Assembly (NCBI GenBank): GCA_002747105.1
Contig: PDSY01000019.1
Location: 1 to 50,030, forward strand
DNA length: 50,030 nt
Reading direction: 5' to 3'
Origin: Flavobacteriales bacterium
Lineage (GTDB): Bacteria > Bacteroidota > Bacteroidia > Flavobacteriales > Weeksellaceae
Part shown: positions 8,766-17,624 of the stretch, in pieces
Layout: the number at the start of each line of letters is the position of its first letter
How positions within the stretch are numbered: the first letter of the stretch is position 1
The notes under the pieces: generated by a model
The model's database searches: none
The model's input: only the letters and a program-made list of their open reading frames with translations
Told to the model about the DNA's origin: nothing
Translations under genes and position numbers: made by a program

Positions 8766-10040
8766 ATGACAAATTATGTAAGTGCAAAAGAAGCGATTTC
8801 TTGTATTAAAAGCGGAGATAGAGTTTTTTTACATGGAAGTGCTTGTACACCCAACTTTTTAGTAGATGAGTTAGCCAACCAAGCAGATAGATTAAGAGGA
8901 GTAGAAATTGTATCTATTACAGTACAAGGCGAAATTAAAGTGGCTCAGCCAGAATATAAAGACAGTTTTTTCATTAATTCTTTATTTGTTTCCACGCCTG
9001 TTAGAAAGGCAGCTAATAGTGAGCAAGGAAGTTTTGTACCTGTCTTTTTAAGCGAAATTCCTTTATTATTTAAAAGAGGAATTATGCCATTGGATGTGGC
9101 TATCGTTACTGTTTCACCACCTGATGCTCATGGATATTGTACTTTAGGGACTTCCGTAGATGTAGCTCGTTCGGCAGTAGATTCTGCAAAAATGATTATC
9201 GCACAGGTAAACCCTCAGATGCCAAGAACTCATGGAGATGCTTTAATTCATAAAGATAGAATCCATAAAATGGTATTGCATGATAATCCTTTGATGACTT
9301 TGGACTATGGTTCAAAAGCAGGTGCAGAGGAAATAAAAATAGGTCAGTTAATCGCCGAAATGATTGATGACCGTTCTACCCTACAAATGGGAATAGGAAC
9401 TATCCCTGATTCTGTTTTAAAATCATTGAATAACCACAAAGATTTGGGGGTTCATACCGAAATGTTAAGTGATGGAATTATTGATTTGGTAGCCAATGAT
9501 GTAATTACCAATAAATATAAGGGAATTCATCGAAATAGAACAATTACAGCATTTTGTTTTGGAACTAAACGATTGTACGATTATATAGACGACAATCCAT
9601 CGTTCTCTTTCTTCGATGTACAGTATGTAAACGACCCTGCAGTCATTAGGCAAAATAAAAAATTAGTAGCAATTAACTCAGCGGTAGAGATTGATTTAAC
9701 AGGTCAAGTTTGTTCGGATTCTATCGGAACTTATCAATATTCAGGAATTGGTGGACAGATGGATTTTATGAGAGGAGCGGCATTAAGCGAAGGTGGAAAA
9801 CCAATTATTGCCATTACTTCTAGAACGAAAAAAGGAATTCCAAGAATTACGCCAATGTTAAAAGAGGGTGCAGGTGTGGTAACCACAAGAGGACATGTTC
9901 ATTATGTAGTTACAGAATATGGTGTGGCGTATCTTTATGGTAAAAACCTAAGACAAAGAGCAGAGGAACTTATCAAAATTGCTCATCCAGACGATAGAGA
10001 AATGCTTGAGAGAGCCGCTTTTGAAAGGTTTAATCGTTAA
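8766..10040 (+). CDS. Acetyl-CoA hydrolase/transferase family protein
   Basis: A cytoplasmic enzyme of 424 residues from the ATG at 8766. It matches the acetyl-CoA hydrolase/4-hydroxybutyrate CoA-transferase family: an N-terminal domain with SCIKSGDRVFLHGSACTP, then PLDVAIVTVSPPDAHGYCTLG, and a C-terminal domain with MGIGTIPDSVL, HTEMLSDGIIDL, GQVCSDSIG and GGQMDFMRGAALSEGGK. Such proteins move CoA between short acyl groups (acetate, butyrate, succinate) through a glutamyl-CoA intermediate or hydrolyse acetyl-CoA. An in-frame TTG at 8733 lies within the promoter box, so I chose the ATG. It stands alone, and a strong terminator follows. The substrate is not determinable here. Confidence 0.88.
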   Translation: MTNYVSAKEAISCIKSGDRVFLHGSACTPNFLVDELANQADRLRGVEIVSITVQGEIKVAQPEYKDSFFINSLFVSTPVRKAANSEQGSFVPVFLSEIPLLFKRGIMPLDVAIVTVSPPDAHGYCTLGTSVDVARSAVDSAKMIIAQVNPQMPRTHGDALIHKDRIHKMVLHDNPLMTLDYGSKAGAEEIKIGQLIAEMIDDRSTLQMGIGTIPDSVLKSLNNHKDLGVHTEMLSDGIIDLVANDVITNKYKGIHRNRTITAFCFGTKRLYDYIDDNPSFSFFDVQYVNDPAVIRQNKKLVAINSAVEIDLTGQVCSDSIGTYQYSGIGGQMDFMRGAALSEGGKPIIAITSRTKKGIPRITPMLKEGAGVVTTRGHVHYVVTEYGVAYLYGKNLRQRAEELIKIAHPDDREMLERAAFERFNR

Positions 10041-10067
10041 GGAAACAAAAAATATCAATATATTTAG

Positions 10068-10098
10068 GGTTAGAATATCAACATTCTAACCTTTTTTT
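10068..10098 (+). terminator. Rho-independent terminator after the acetyl-CoA hydrolase gene
   Basis: A 9-bp perfect stem (GGTTAGAAT at 10068-10076, ATTCTAACC at 10083-10091) with a 6-nt loop is followed by seven T residues (10092-10098). Confidence 0.9.
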
Positions 10099-10188
10099 GT
10101 TTTGAAAAGGAAGATAGAAAAATTTAAAACCCTAAAAATAAAAGGCTATTTTTTAATGATATTTACTTCAAATCTCTTTTAATAATAA

Positions 10189-10220
10189 TTGAATTTCTTT
10201 CATTTTTTTTTCGTAAATTG
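10189..10220 (+). promoter_or_regulatory. Possible hppD promoter
   Basis: TTG (10189-10191) and TAAATTG (10214-10220) are separated by 22 bp, a weaker match to the TTTG/TAnnTTTG pattern. The box ends 33 nt before the hppD ATG. Confidence 0.35.
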
Positions 10221-10253
10221 CGTGGTGAAATTAAATACTAAAAAATTTAACCT

Positions 10254-11384
10254 ATGTCAACACTTACTTTTGCTGAAAAAATAGCACAAGCCGATAACTT
10301 TTTACCAATTAATGGAACCGATTATATTGAGTTCTATGTGGGAAATGCTAAACAAGCGGCTCATTATTATAAGACTGCCTTTGGATTTCAATCTGTAGCT
10401 TATGCAGGTCCAGAAACAGGCGTTAAAGATAGAGCATCTTATGTCCTTCAACAAGGTAAAATTAGATTGGTTTTAACGACAGGTTTAAAATCAGATTCTC
10501 CTATTTGTGAGCACCAAAAAAAACACGGAGATGGTGTTAAAATTTTGGCACTTTGGGTAGATGACGCTTACAAAGCCTTTGAAGAAACGACCAAAAGAGG
10601 TGGAAAACCTTATATGGAACCTAAAACCATTACCGATGAACACGGAGAAGTGAGAATGTCGGGTATTTATACTTATGGAGAAACAGTTCATATGTTTATT
10701 GAGCGAAAAAATTATAAAGGCGAATTTATGCCTGGATACGAAAAATGGGAAAGCGATTACAACCCAGAAGATTGTGGATTGTTGTATGTAGACCATTGTG
10801 TAGGAAATGTAGATTGGAACAGAATGTTACCTGTTGTAAAATGGTACGAGGATGTAATGGGATTCGTCAATATCTTATCTTTTGATGATAAACAAATTAA
10901 TACCGAATATTCAGCATTGATGTCTAAGGTAATGAGTAACGGAAATGGTTATGCTAAATTTCCAATCAACGAACCAGCAGAGGGTAAAAGAAAATCTCAG
11001 GTAGAAGAATATTTAGATTTCTACGAAGGCGAAGGTGTTCAGCATATTGCCGTGGCAACCAAAAATATTATTAAAACCGTTTCTGACCTTAAAGCAAGAG
11101 GAGTTGAATTCCTTTCTGCACCGCCAGAAGCTTATTACGAAATGGTTCCTGATAGAGTTGGTGAAATAGATGAAGATTTAAAAGAACTTCAAAAATTAGG
11201 AATTTTAATCGACCATGACGAAGAAGGATATTTATTACAAATTTTCACTAAACCAGTAGAAGACCGTCCTACCCTATTCTTTGAAATTATCGAAAGACAT
11301 GGTGCTCAGAGTTTTGGAGCAGGAAATTTCAAAGCTTTATTCGAGGCATTAGAAAGAGAGCAAGAAAGAAGAGGAAATCTTTAA
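10254..11384 (+). CDS. hppD: 4-hydroxyphenylpyruvate dioxygenase
   Basis: This 376-residue non-heme iron enzyme converts 4-hydroxyphenylpyruvate to homogentisate in tyrosine degradation. Two vicinal-oxygen-chelate domains are visible. The iron ligands are placed at His181 (VDHCVGNV), His264 (QHIAVATKNI) and Glu344 (FFEIIERHG), and the C-terminal gating helix motif FGAGNFKALFEALEREQ is present. The length is as expected. It starts a plus-strand block with a small exported protein (17 bp gap) and fahA, and belongs functionally with fahA. Homogentisate dioxygenase, the step between them, is not in the window. Cytoplasmic. Confidence 0.96.
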   Translation: MSTLTFAEKIAQADNFLPINGTDYIEFYVGNAKQAAHYYKTAFGFQSVAYAGPETGVKDRASYVLQQGKIRLVLTTGLKSDSPICEHQKKHGDGVKILALWVDDAYKAFEETTKRGGKPYMEPKTITDEHGEVRMSGIYTYGETVHMFIERKNYKGEFMPGYEKWESDYNPEDCGLLYVDHCVGNVDWNRMLPVVKWYEDVMGFVNILSFDDKQINTEYSALMSKVMSNGNGYAKFPINEPAEGKRKSQVEEYLDFYEGEGVQHIAVATKNIIKTVSDLKARGVEFLSAPPEAYYEMVPDRVGEIDEDLKELQKLGILIDHDEEGYLLQIFTKPVEDRPTLFFEIIERHGAQSFGAGNFKALFEALEREQERRGNL

Positions 11385-11401
11385 ATTCAATTAAAAACAC
11401 A

Positions 11402-11857
11402 ATGAAAAAACAAATATTATTCATCTTATTCTTACTTTTTGCCATTAATATCAATGCTCAATATGGTACTGCTGAGCGTGTTTTAACTCGATTGGAACAA
11501 CGAAAAGGTTTGCACCAAGAGCAAGTAAAAAAAATGAGTATTAGTGGTAAAAAGTTTGTTCTAATTAAAGATTTTAAAGACCATACAGAACGAAAATTCA
11601 TTTCGTTTGATGGGAAAAAAGTCACTTATGTAGAACTGATTGATGATAAAAAAACAGGGAAAACCTCTTCCAAAGTCTTTACAGGTGATATGATGCGAAA
11701 CAAACATAATGTTGTTTCCATTAGAGCCAATTATTTGGAAGGGAAAAGAATCCCTATCGCTATTACCAAAACAATGGTATTTATGCAGTTAGATGATAAA
11801 CTCTACCTGATTGATGCCAATACCAAAGAAGAATGGATTGAAAGATTAGATAATTAG
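11402..11857 (+). CDS. Small exported protein of unknown function
   Basis: This 151-residue protein has a clear signal peptide (ILFILFLLFAININAQ) and a mature part of about 130 residues rich in Lys and in predicted beta strands (KKFVLIKDF, KVTYVELID). I recognise no domain. It starts 17 bp after hppD and is probably cotranscribed with it, although its exported location does not obviously fit cytoplasmic tyrosine breakdown. A 15-bp hairpin overlaps its last codons and may end the transcript before fahA. Confidence 0.75.
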   Translation: MKKQILFILFLLFAININAQYGTAERVLTRLEQRKGLHQEQVKKMSISGKKFVLIKDFKDHTERKFISFDGKKVTYVELIDDKKTGKTSSKVFTGDMMRNKHNVVSIRANYLEGKRIPIAITKTMVFMQLDDKLYLIDANTKEEWIERLDN

Positions 11858-11890
11858 ATAATTTCTTAATTATCTAATCTTTTAATTTTT
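11841..11890 (+). terminator. Hairpin spanning the stop codon, probable terminator
   Basis: A 15-bp perfect inverted repeat (AAAGATTAGATAATT at 11841-11855, AATTATCTAATCTTT at 11868-11882, 12-nt loop) includes the last codons and part of the stop of the small exported protein. It is followed by AATTTTTTT. The stem contains few G:C pairs, so strength is uncertain. Confidence 0.55.
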
Positions 11891-11926
11891 TTAATCTTTA
11901 CATATTTTAATAAAAATTTAAAAACA

Positions 11927-13174
11927 ATGAAATCATTTGTAAAATACGATTCGAAAAACGATTTTTCGATTTATAATATTCCTTTTGGAGTAGGAGTTTT
12001 CAATAAAACTTATATCGCTTGTGCCACGAGAATTGGCGACCAAATTATCGATTTAGCCACTTTGTATGATTATGGCTATTTTGAAGATATTGATGGTTTG
12101 GACGATAATGTTTTTGAGGCTTATACTTTGAATCCTTTTATCGAATTAGGAAAACCTGTAACCAACAAAGTAAGAGAAACCATTCAGCAGTTATTATTGG
12201 AAGGTTCTAAATTATCTAAAGACGAAAAAACGATTGAAGAATGCTTCTTTGATTTGGATGAAGTAATGATGATGATGCCTGTGCATGTATCTAATTATAC
12301 GGACTTCTACAGTAGTATCGATCATGCTACCAATGTAGGAAAAATGTTTAGAGATCCAGAAAATGCACTTTTACCAAACTGGAAATACATTCCTGTAGGT
12401 TATCACGGAAGAGCTTCTTCTATTGTCGTTTCAGGAGCAGAAATCATCAGACCAAAAGGTCAGCAAAAACCAAAAGATGCCGATAAGCCTGTTTTTGGAC
12501 CGACTAAATTATTAGATTTTGAATTAGAAATGGCATTTATCGTTAATAAAAACACCGAAATGGGAGAATCTATCTCTACCGCTGAGGCAGAAGATGCCAT
12601 CTTCGGAATGGTGATTTTTAATGATTGGTCAGCGAGAGATATTCAAGCGTGGGAATATGTTCCATTAGGACCTTTCTTAGCGAAAAACTTCGCTTCTTCT
12701 ATTTCTCCTTGGGTAGTTACTTTGGAGGCATTAGAGCCGTTTAAGGTAGCATCTCCTAAGCAAGAGCCAGAAGTATTTGATTATTTAAAATTTGAAGGTG
12801 ATAAAAATATCGATATTAATTTAGAGGTGTATATCACGCCAGAAAATGGCGAAGATAATTTAGTTTGCCAAAGTAATTACAAATATATGTATTGGAATAT
12901 GTGTCAGCAATTGGCTCATCACACCGTAAATGGTTGTAATGTAGAAGTAGGTGATATGTATGCGTCAGGAACGATTTCAGGAAAAGAAAAACACGAGTTT
13001 GGTTCTATGTTGGAATTGACTTGGAGAGGAACTCAGCCTTTAAAATTATCAGACGGAACAGAAAGAAAATTCATCAACGATGGAGATACCGTAACGATGA
13101 AAGGTTTCGCCGAAAAAGACGGAATAAGAGTTGGTTTCGGAGAAGTAAGTGGTAAAATTTTGCCTGCTAAATAA
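11927..13174 (+). CDS. fahA: Fumarylacetoacetase
   Basis: A 415-residue hydrolase for the last step of tyrosine degradation, splitting 4-fumarylacetoacetate into fumarate and acetoacetate. The N-terminal SH3-like part is followed by the catalytic core with YTDFYSSIDHATNVG (metal-binding Asp and catalytic His), GYHGRASSIVVSG, LDFELEMAFIV (metal-binding Glu residues) and NDWSARDIQAWEYVPLGPF. Length and motifs agree with the family. It lies 69 bp after the small exported protein and ends at a strong hairpin terminator. With hppD it shows that the organism degrades tyrosine through homogentisate. Confidence 0.96.
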   Translation: MKSFVKYDSKNDFSIYNIPFGVGVFNKTYIACATRIGDQIIDLATLYDYGYFEDIDGLDDNVFEAYTLNPFIELGKPVTNKVRETIQQLLLEGSKLSKDEKTIEECFFDLDEVMMMMPVHVSNYTDFYSSIDHATNVGKMFRDPENALLPNWKYIPVGYHGRASSIVVSGAEIIRPKGQQKPKDADKPVFGPTKLLDFELEMAFIVNKNTEMGESISTAEAEDAIFGMVIFNDWSARDIQAWEYVPLGPFLAKNFASSISPWVVTLEALEPFKVASPKQEPEVFDYLKFEGDKNIDINLEVYITPENGEDNLVCQSNYKYMYWNMCQQLAHHTVNGCNVEVGDMYASGTISGKEKHEFGSMLELTWRGTQPLKLSDGTERKFINDGDTVTMKGFAEKDGIRVGFGEVSGKILPAK

Positions 13175-13194
13175 GATTCAAAAATTTAAAAATT

Positions 13195-13241
13195 AAAGGA
13201 TTAAAAGATTACTTAATGTACCCATTTTAATCCTTTTTTTT
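13195..13241 (+). terminator. Rho-independent terminator after fahA
   Basis: A 12-bp perfect stem (AAAGGATTAAAA at 13195-13206, TTTTAATCCTTT at 13225-13236) with an 18-nt loop runs into a continuous T tract. Confidence 0.8.
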
Positions 13242-13246
13242 AACAC

Positions 13247-13285
13247 TTAATAATTCAAAAAATGAAAAGTGAAGGGAATTATTAA
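13247..13285. repeat. Inverted repeat in the fahA/flavin reductase spacer
   Basis: TTAATAATTC (13247-13256) and GAATTATTAA (13276-13285) are exact complements separated by 19 nt. No function is evident. Confidence 0.4.
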
Positions 13286-13340
13286 TTATGATAATCTTTG
13301 AATTTTTCAATCTTTTAATCTTTTAATTTGAAATAAGAAA

Positions 13341-14162
13341 ATGAAAACAGTTAATCCAAAAGAAATACAAGGTGCAGCGGTGCAAAAAATATTGCAAACT
13401 GCTGTTGCTCCCAGACCGATTGCTTTGGCATCCACCATTGATAAAGATGGAAATGTGAATTTATCGCCTTTTAGTTTTTTCAATGTATTCAGTGCTAAAC
13501 CGCCAGTAGTGGTTTTTTCGCCTGCGAGGAGAGTGAGAGATAACACGACCAAAGATACTTTGGAAAATGTAAAACAAACCCAAGAAGTAACCATTGGAAT
13601 TGTCAATTACAAAATCGTTCAGCAGATGTCTTTGTCTTCTACGGAATACGAAACTAGTGTAAATGAATTTATTAAATCTGGCTTAACGATGAAAAAAGCC
13701 GATTTTGTAAAAACACCGCTCATTGAAGAATGTCCTGTTAATTTTGAATGTAAAGTCCTTGAAATAAAAGAATTAGGACAAGAAGGAGGAGCAGGGAATT
13801 TGGTCATTTGTGAAATTATCAATATTCACATTCGTGAAGAATATTTGAATGATAAAGGCGATTTAGACCAAATCAAATTGGATTTAGTGGCGAGACTTGG
13901 AGGAAATTGGTATTCCAGAAATGATGGTTCTAATTTCTTTGAAGTCCCTAAACCTTTAGTTACCAAAGGAATAGGATTTGACCAATTACCCAACGAAATA
14001 AAACATAGTAAAGTGTTCACAGGTAACGACTTAGGAATGTTGGCGAATGTAGAAACTTTACCACAGGGAACTTACGCTTCGGATGAAGAAACACACAAAA
14101 AAGCACAAGAGTTATTATCTCGTGCTTTGATTAGTGATGCTTGGAAGCTTTTAGTTTCTTAA
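13341..14162 (+). CDS. Flavin reductase-like FMN-binding protein
   Basis: A 273-residue protein. Its N-terminal half matches the split-barrel flavin reductase/DIM6-NTAB family: AVAPRPIALASTIDKDGNVNLSPFSFFN, KPPVVVFSPA and DTLENVKQTQEVTIGIVN, the pattern that binds FMN. Proteins of this subfamily are common beside tyrosine and homogentisate genes in Bacteroidota, but the physiological substrate is not known to me. A leader of 166 bp separates it from fahA, with a terminator between, so it is probably transcribed separately. Its stop codon overlaps that of the convergent alpha/beta hydrolase (shared TTAA at 14159-14162). Cytoplasmic. Confidence 0.85.
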   Translation: MKTVNPKEIQGAAVQKILQTAVAPRPIALASTIDKDGNVNLSPFSFFNVFSAKPPVVVFSPARRVRDNTTKDTLENVKQTQEVTIGIVNYKIVQQMSLSSTEYETSVNEFIKSGLTMKKADFVKTPLIEECPVNFECKVLEIKELGQEGGAGNLVICEIINIHIREEYLNDKGDLDQIKLDLVARLGGNWYSRNDGSNFFEVPKPLVTKGIGFDQLPNEIKHSKVFTGNDLGMLANVETLPQGTYASDEETHKKAQELLSRALISDAWKLLVS

Positions 14163-14989
14163 ATTTGATTTAAAAACTCAATCATATAATCTGTTGCCTT
14201 CTGTAAATCGGGAGGCAATTGTTTTTCTAACCAAGGTTCTACTGCCCCAAAAGTATGATTAGCATTGTCTATTTTTATCAATTTAGACTTCGTATTCCAT
14301 TGATGAAGTTGTTCTGCATTGGAAAAATCAACGGCTTTATCTTCGGTTCCGTGAATGATTAAATAAGGTTTATCCAAATTTTCAACAGCTTTCTGAACAT
14401 TTAGCCTTTCTTTGTTTTGTTGATAATCTTCAAAAAATTGAAAATAATGAGGCATTTGTTGTTTCGTACGACCATTGAAAGCATAAAAAACGCCTTTTTC
14501 TTTCCATTCTTCCCACTTTTCTCCTTTTGGAAATCGATCCAAAGAACTGACCGATGCCAATGTGATAAGTGCCTTAATTTTAGGATTTTCAAAGGCTTGA
14601 ATAATCGATAAACCTCCACCTCTACTATGACCTATCAAACTGATTTTACGATTATCGACCTCTTTTTTTTCTGAAAAAACATCAATTACTTTTTGAATAT
14701 CAGCTAATTCTTTGGTATAATTATTCTGTCCAAAAGACTCTAAGTCTGCAAATTCGTTTGGTTTTTCCAAACTTGTTCCGTTGTGAGAAGAATTGAATTT
14801 AACCACATAAAAACCTTGATTGGCAATGGCTTTACACATCAAATCCCAAGCTCCCCAATCTTTATAACCTTTATAACCATGAAGAAAAACCACCAATGGC
14901 AATTTCTGTTCGGCAGGTTGATAGAAAGCATCTGCTAAAAATGCTTTGGTTTCGGGATTTTGAACGATAATATTTCTTTTTATTTCCAT
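14159..14989 (-). CDS. Alpha/beta hydrolase
   Basis: This 276-residue protein has the alpha/beta-hydrolase layout: the oxyanion strand VVFLHGYKGYKDWG (residues about 32-45), the nucleophile elbow GHSRGGG (catalytic Ser), an acidic residue near HGTEDKAVDFSNA and a final catalytic His in NANHTFGAVEPW. It resembles dienelactone-hydrolase/prolyl-oligopeptidase-like esterases. No signal peptide is present, so it is cytoplasmic. It starts 33 bp downstream of the arginine decarboxylase stop and may be cotranscribed. The substrate is unknown. Confidence 0.82.
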   Translation of the reverse strand: MEIKRNIIVQNPETKAFLADAFYQPAEQKLPLVVFLHGYKGYKDWGAWDLMCKAIANQGFYVVKFNSSHNGTSLEKPNEFADLESFGQNNYTKELADIQKVIDVFSEKKEVDNRKISLIGHSRGGGLSIIQAFENPKIKALITLASVSSLDRFPKGEKWEEWKEKGVFYAFNGRTKQQMPHYFQFFEDYQQNKERLNVQKAVENLDKPYLIIHGTEDKAVDFSNAEQLHQWNTKSKLIKIDNANHTFGAVEPWLEKQLPPDLQKATDYMIEFLNQI

Positions 14990-15022
14990 TTTAATATTAA
15001 TTCAGTAGTTTGATATTATTTT

Positions 15023-16414
15023 TTAATACCCTAAAATTCTCAAAATATCTTCGGCTTTTTGTTCATTTTTAAAAGTCTTAAAAGTGAAGTTTCCGTCCTT
15101 ATCTTTATCAATTAAAATATGCTGAGGCTGAGGAATTAAACAATGATGAACTCCACCAAAACCACTGATAGATTCTTGGTAAGCCCCCGTATTGAAAAAT
15201 CCGATATATAAAGGCTTTTGAGCATTAAAGGTAGGTAAATAAATGGCATTAGTATGTTGTTCTGCATTATAATAATCGTCCGAATCACAAGTTAATCCAC
15301 CCAAAAATACCCGTTCGTAAGTATCGTCCCAATGGTTAATCGGTAGCATGATAAAATGTCGATTAATCGCCCAAGTATCAGGCAAAGTGGTCATAAACGA
15401 AGAGTTAATCATATTCCATTTTTCTCGGTCATTTTGTCGTTTCTGAGAGATGATTTGATAGATATTCGCCCCGCTTTCCCCTACGGTAAAACTTCCAAAT
15501 TCCGTATAAATATTGGGTTCTTCTACGCCTTCCTCTTCACAGAATTTTTTAATCTGAGAAACAATTTCGTTGACCATATATGCGTAATCGTAATTGAAAT
15601 TGAGGGAGTTTTTAATCGGAAAACCTCCACCGATATTCAAAGAATCTATCTCAGGAGCAATCTTTTTCAGTTTGGCATACACCCTTAAACACTTGAATAA
15701 TTCGTTCCAATAATACGCCGTGTCTTTAATTCCAGTATTGATAAAAAAGTGCAACATTTTCAGCCTTGCATTAGGATGTTCGGCAATTTTTTGACTATAA
15801 TAAGGGATAATGTCCTTATATCCAATCCCTAAACGAGAGGTATAAAATTCAAATTTCGGTTCTTCCTCGGAAGCGATTCTTATTCCAATATTAAAATTAA
15901 CATCAATGCTCTCGGTAAGCTTATCCAATTCTCGGTAGTTGTCCAAAATCGGAATAATATTTTCAAAACCATCGTTAATCATTTCGGAGATTCGCTCCAA
16001 ATAATCATCCGTTTTAAAGCCATTGCAAACGACCTCCATATCCTTATTAAGTTTGCCTTTTTGGTGCAAATTTTTCACAATATCCATATCATACGCCGAA
16101 GAAGTTTCTATGGAAATATCATTTTTTAGTGCCTCTTCTATCACAAAACTAAAATGGCTTGATTTGGTGCAATAGCAATATTTATAGGCTTTTTGGTAAT
16201 TATTTTTTTGGAAAGCCTCTTGAAACCAAGTTTTTGCCTTTTGAATATTTTCTGAAATTTTTGGCAAGTAACTAATTTTCAAAGGAGTTCCGAACTCTTC
16301 TATCACTTCCATTAGTGGAATATCGTGAAAGGTGAGTTGGTTTTCGGTAACTTTAAATTCTTCTGTTGGGAAATTCAAAGTTTGATCTATAAAATCTGAA
16401 TATTTGATTTTCAT
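15023..16414 (-). CDS. speA: Arginine decarboxylase, short Bacteroidota form
   Basis: A 463-residue PLP enzyme of the alanine-racemase fold (fold III). It has the lysine motif YCYCTKSSHF (PLP Schiff base) near the N terminus, the phosphate-binding LNIGGGFP, EFGSFTVGESG, and the catalytic TCDSDD near the C terminus. It makes agmatine from arginine, the first step of polyamine synthesis. The length (about 465) fits the short arginine decarboxylases of Flavobacteriia rather than the roughly 650-residue E. coli SpeA. A TATTTTTG box lies 19 bp upstream. Substrate assignment rests on family resemblance; diaminopimelate decarboxylase is a less likely alternative. Confidence 0.85.
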   Translation of the reverse strand: MKIKYSDFIDQTLNFPTEEFKVTENQLTFHDIPLMEVIEEFGTPLKISYLPKISENIQKAKTWFQEAFQKNNYQKAYKYCYCTKSSHFSFVIEEALKNDISIETSSAYDMDIVKNLHQKGKLNKDMEVVCNGFKTDDYLERISEMINDGFENIIPILDNYRELDKLTESIDVNFNIGIRIASEEEPKFEFYTSRLGIGYKDIIPYYSQKIAEHPNARLKMLHFFINTGIKDTAYYWNELFKCLRVYAKLKKIAPEIDSLNIGGGFPIKNSLNFNYDYAYMVNEIVSQIKKFCEEEGVEEPNIYTEFGSFTVGESGANIYQIISQKRQNDREKWNMINSSFMTTLPDTWAINRHFIMLPINHWDDTYERVFLGGLTCDSDDYYNAEQHTNAIYLPTFNAQKPLYIGFFNTGAYQESISGFGGVHHCLIPQPQHILIDKDKDGNFTFKTFKNEQKAEDILRILGY

Positions 16415-16433
16415 TTTTTTATTAAAATAATCG

Positions 16434-16441
16434 CAAAAATA
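16434..16441 (-). promoter_or_regulatory. -7 box upstream of speA
   Basis: TATTTTTG on the minus strand, followed by CG, 19 bp before the arginine decarboxylase ATG. No clear -33 TTG is found. Confidence 0.45.
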
Positions 16442-16460
16442 AACTTTTTATTGATTTAAT

Positions 16461-16943
16461 TTATCCTTTGGACGATTTTATAAGGTAATAAATAATTGGT
16501 GTAAAAATTAAGATGAATAGCAAAGGTAAAAACCAGATGCTTATAAAGTGCTTGTTTCCAACCGTTTCAAAGATAATCACCCCGAAGATAAAAACAAATA
16601 CCAATTTTAACATTCTAATTAATCTTGTCGCATTTTCGTATTGATATTTTGCATTTTGAGCCGTTATCTCAACTGGATAATTGAAAATATGGGGAAACCT
16701 ATTGAGAATCGTCATTCCTATAAAAAGTATTGTTATAACCATCGGTAACTGAAAGATATTCGCCTTATTGCCAAAAGCATCTGCTTCTCCTTTAGCATTA
16801 TAATGTGTTGGAATTACTTCATTTAAGTCGTTGTAATTCAACACAGTAAAAACCCAAATGCTTGCCAACATTAGCCAGCCTATTATTTCAATGATAATAT
16901 CCGTTGTGCTTATATTTAACTTTATTCGAGGTCTATTTTTCAT
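16461..16943 (-). CDS. DUF1648-type membrane protein
   Basis: Read from the ATG at 16941-16943 this protein has 160 residues. It shows the DUF1648 signature (LNEVIPTHYNAKGEADAFGNKANIFQLP) between transmembrane segments, with about four membrane helices in all (around residues 12-32, 60-80, 110-130 and 138-156). Related proteins include SdpI-like immunity proteins, but this one has only the DUF1648 part. Its first 11 bp overlap the end of the thiamine pyrophosphokinase gene, which suggests translational coupling. A longer reading from 16994 would deepen that overlap and is less likely. Inner membrane; function unknown. Confidence 0.75.
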   Translation of the reverse strand: MKNRPRIKLNISTTDIIIEIIGWLMLASIWVFTVLNYNDLNEVIPTHYNAKGEADAFGNKANIFQLPMVITILFIGMTILNRFPHIFNYPVEITAQNAKYQYENATRLIRMLKLVFVFIFGVIIFETVGNKHFISIWFLPLLFILIFTPIIYYLIKSSKG

Positions 16944-17571
16944 TTTGATTATAATTTTTCTTTCCAATAAAAACCAATACTTCTCCTTTTTCAAACTGAA
17001 TATCTACGGTATTGGCATCAGCGTAATTTCTCGTGCTTATTTTCTCCGTAAGGCTTAAATTCTGCCCCTTTAAATCCCAATGTAAACCTTTGGTGGTGAT
17101 GTTTTCTGCAAAAGGAAAAGGATATAGGGAAATCATTTTATGCTTGACATCTCGAAGTTGGTGTTTTTTATCGAGAAAAAAATAATGAGAATATTCATCA
17201 AAAAGACGAATATCTAAGTCTTTTTTAAACTGATAAACCGTCGTCAAATTCCCCAAAAAATGGTCTTGCTCTCCTCCACTCGCCCCATATACCTGAACTT
17301 CTTTTACGCCTTTTTCCATCAAAATAGCCAATGCCTTATGAAAATCTGTCTGACTTTGGTCGGGAGTGGGAATAAACTTTTTTTCATCAATTTCGATATG
17401 CTCTCCGATGTGAGAATCAAAATCTCCAGAAATAAAATCCAACTTTTCCACAGGGAAATTCAGTTTCAATAAATAATGCAAAGCACCATCTGTACACGCC
17501 ACCATATCAAAGCCTTCCCAATGGGGAATCTGTGTTGGAGCATCTCCATTGATGAATAAAATGGCTTTCAT
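16933..17571 (-). CDS. thiN: Thiamine pyrophosphokinase
   Basis: A 212-residue protein with the thiamine diphosphokinase motifs CTDGALHYLL (26-35), ISGDFDS (47-53) and DQSQTDFHKAL (71-81), then a C-terminal beta-sandwich substrate domain ending FEKGEVLVFIGKKN. It uses ATP to convert thiamine to thiamine pyrophosphate in the cytoplasm. It is downstream of the cobalamin adenosyltransferase gene, with a 99-bp spacer holding an 8-bp tandem repeat, and overlaps the DUF1648 gene by 11 bp. Confidence 0.9.
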   Translation of the reverse strand: MKAILFINGDAPTQIPHWEGFDMVACTDGALHYLLKLNFPVEKLDFISGDFDSHIGEHIEIDEKKFIPTPDQSQTDFHKALAILMEKGVKEVQVYGASGGEQDHFLGNLTTVYQFKKDLDIRLFDEYSHYFFLDKKHQLRDVKHKMISLYPFPFAENITTKGLHWDLKGQNLSLTEKISTRNYADANTVDIQFEKGEVLVFIGKKNYNQNEK

Positions 17572-17624
17572 TTTTTTTATTAAAAGATTTAAAAATTAAA
17601 GGACTAAGAAATTATAAATTACTC

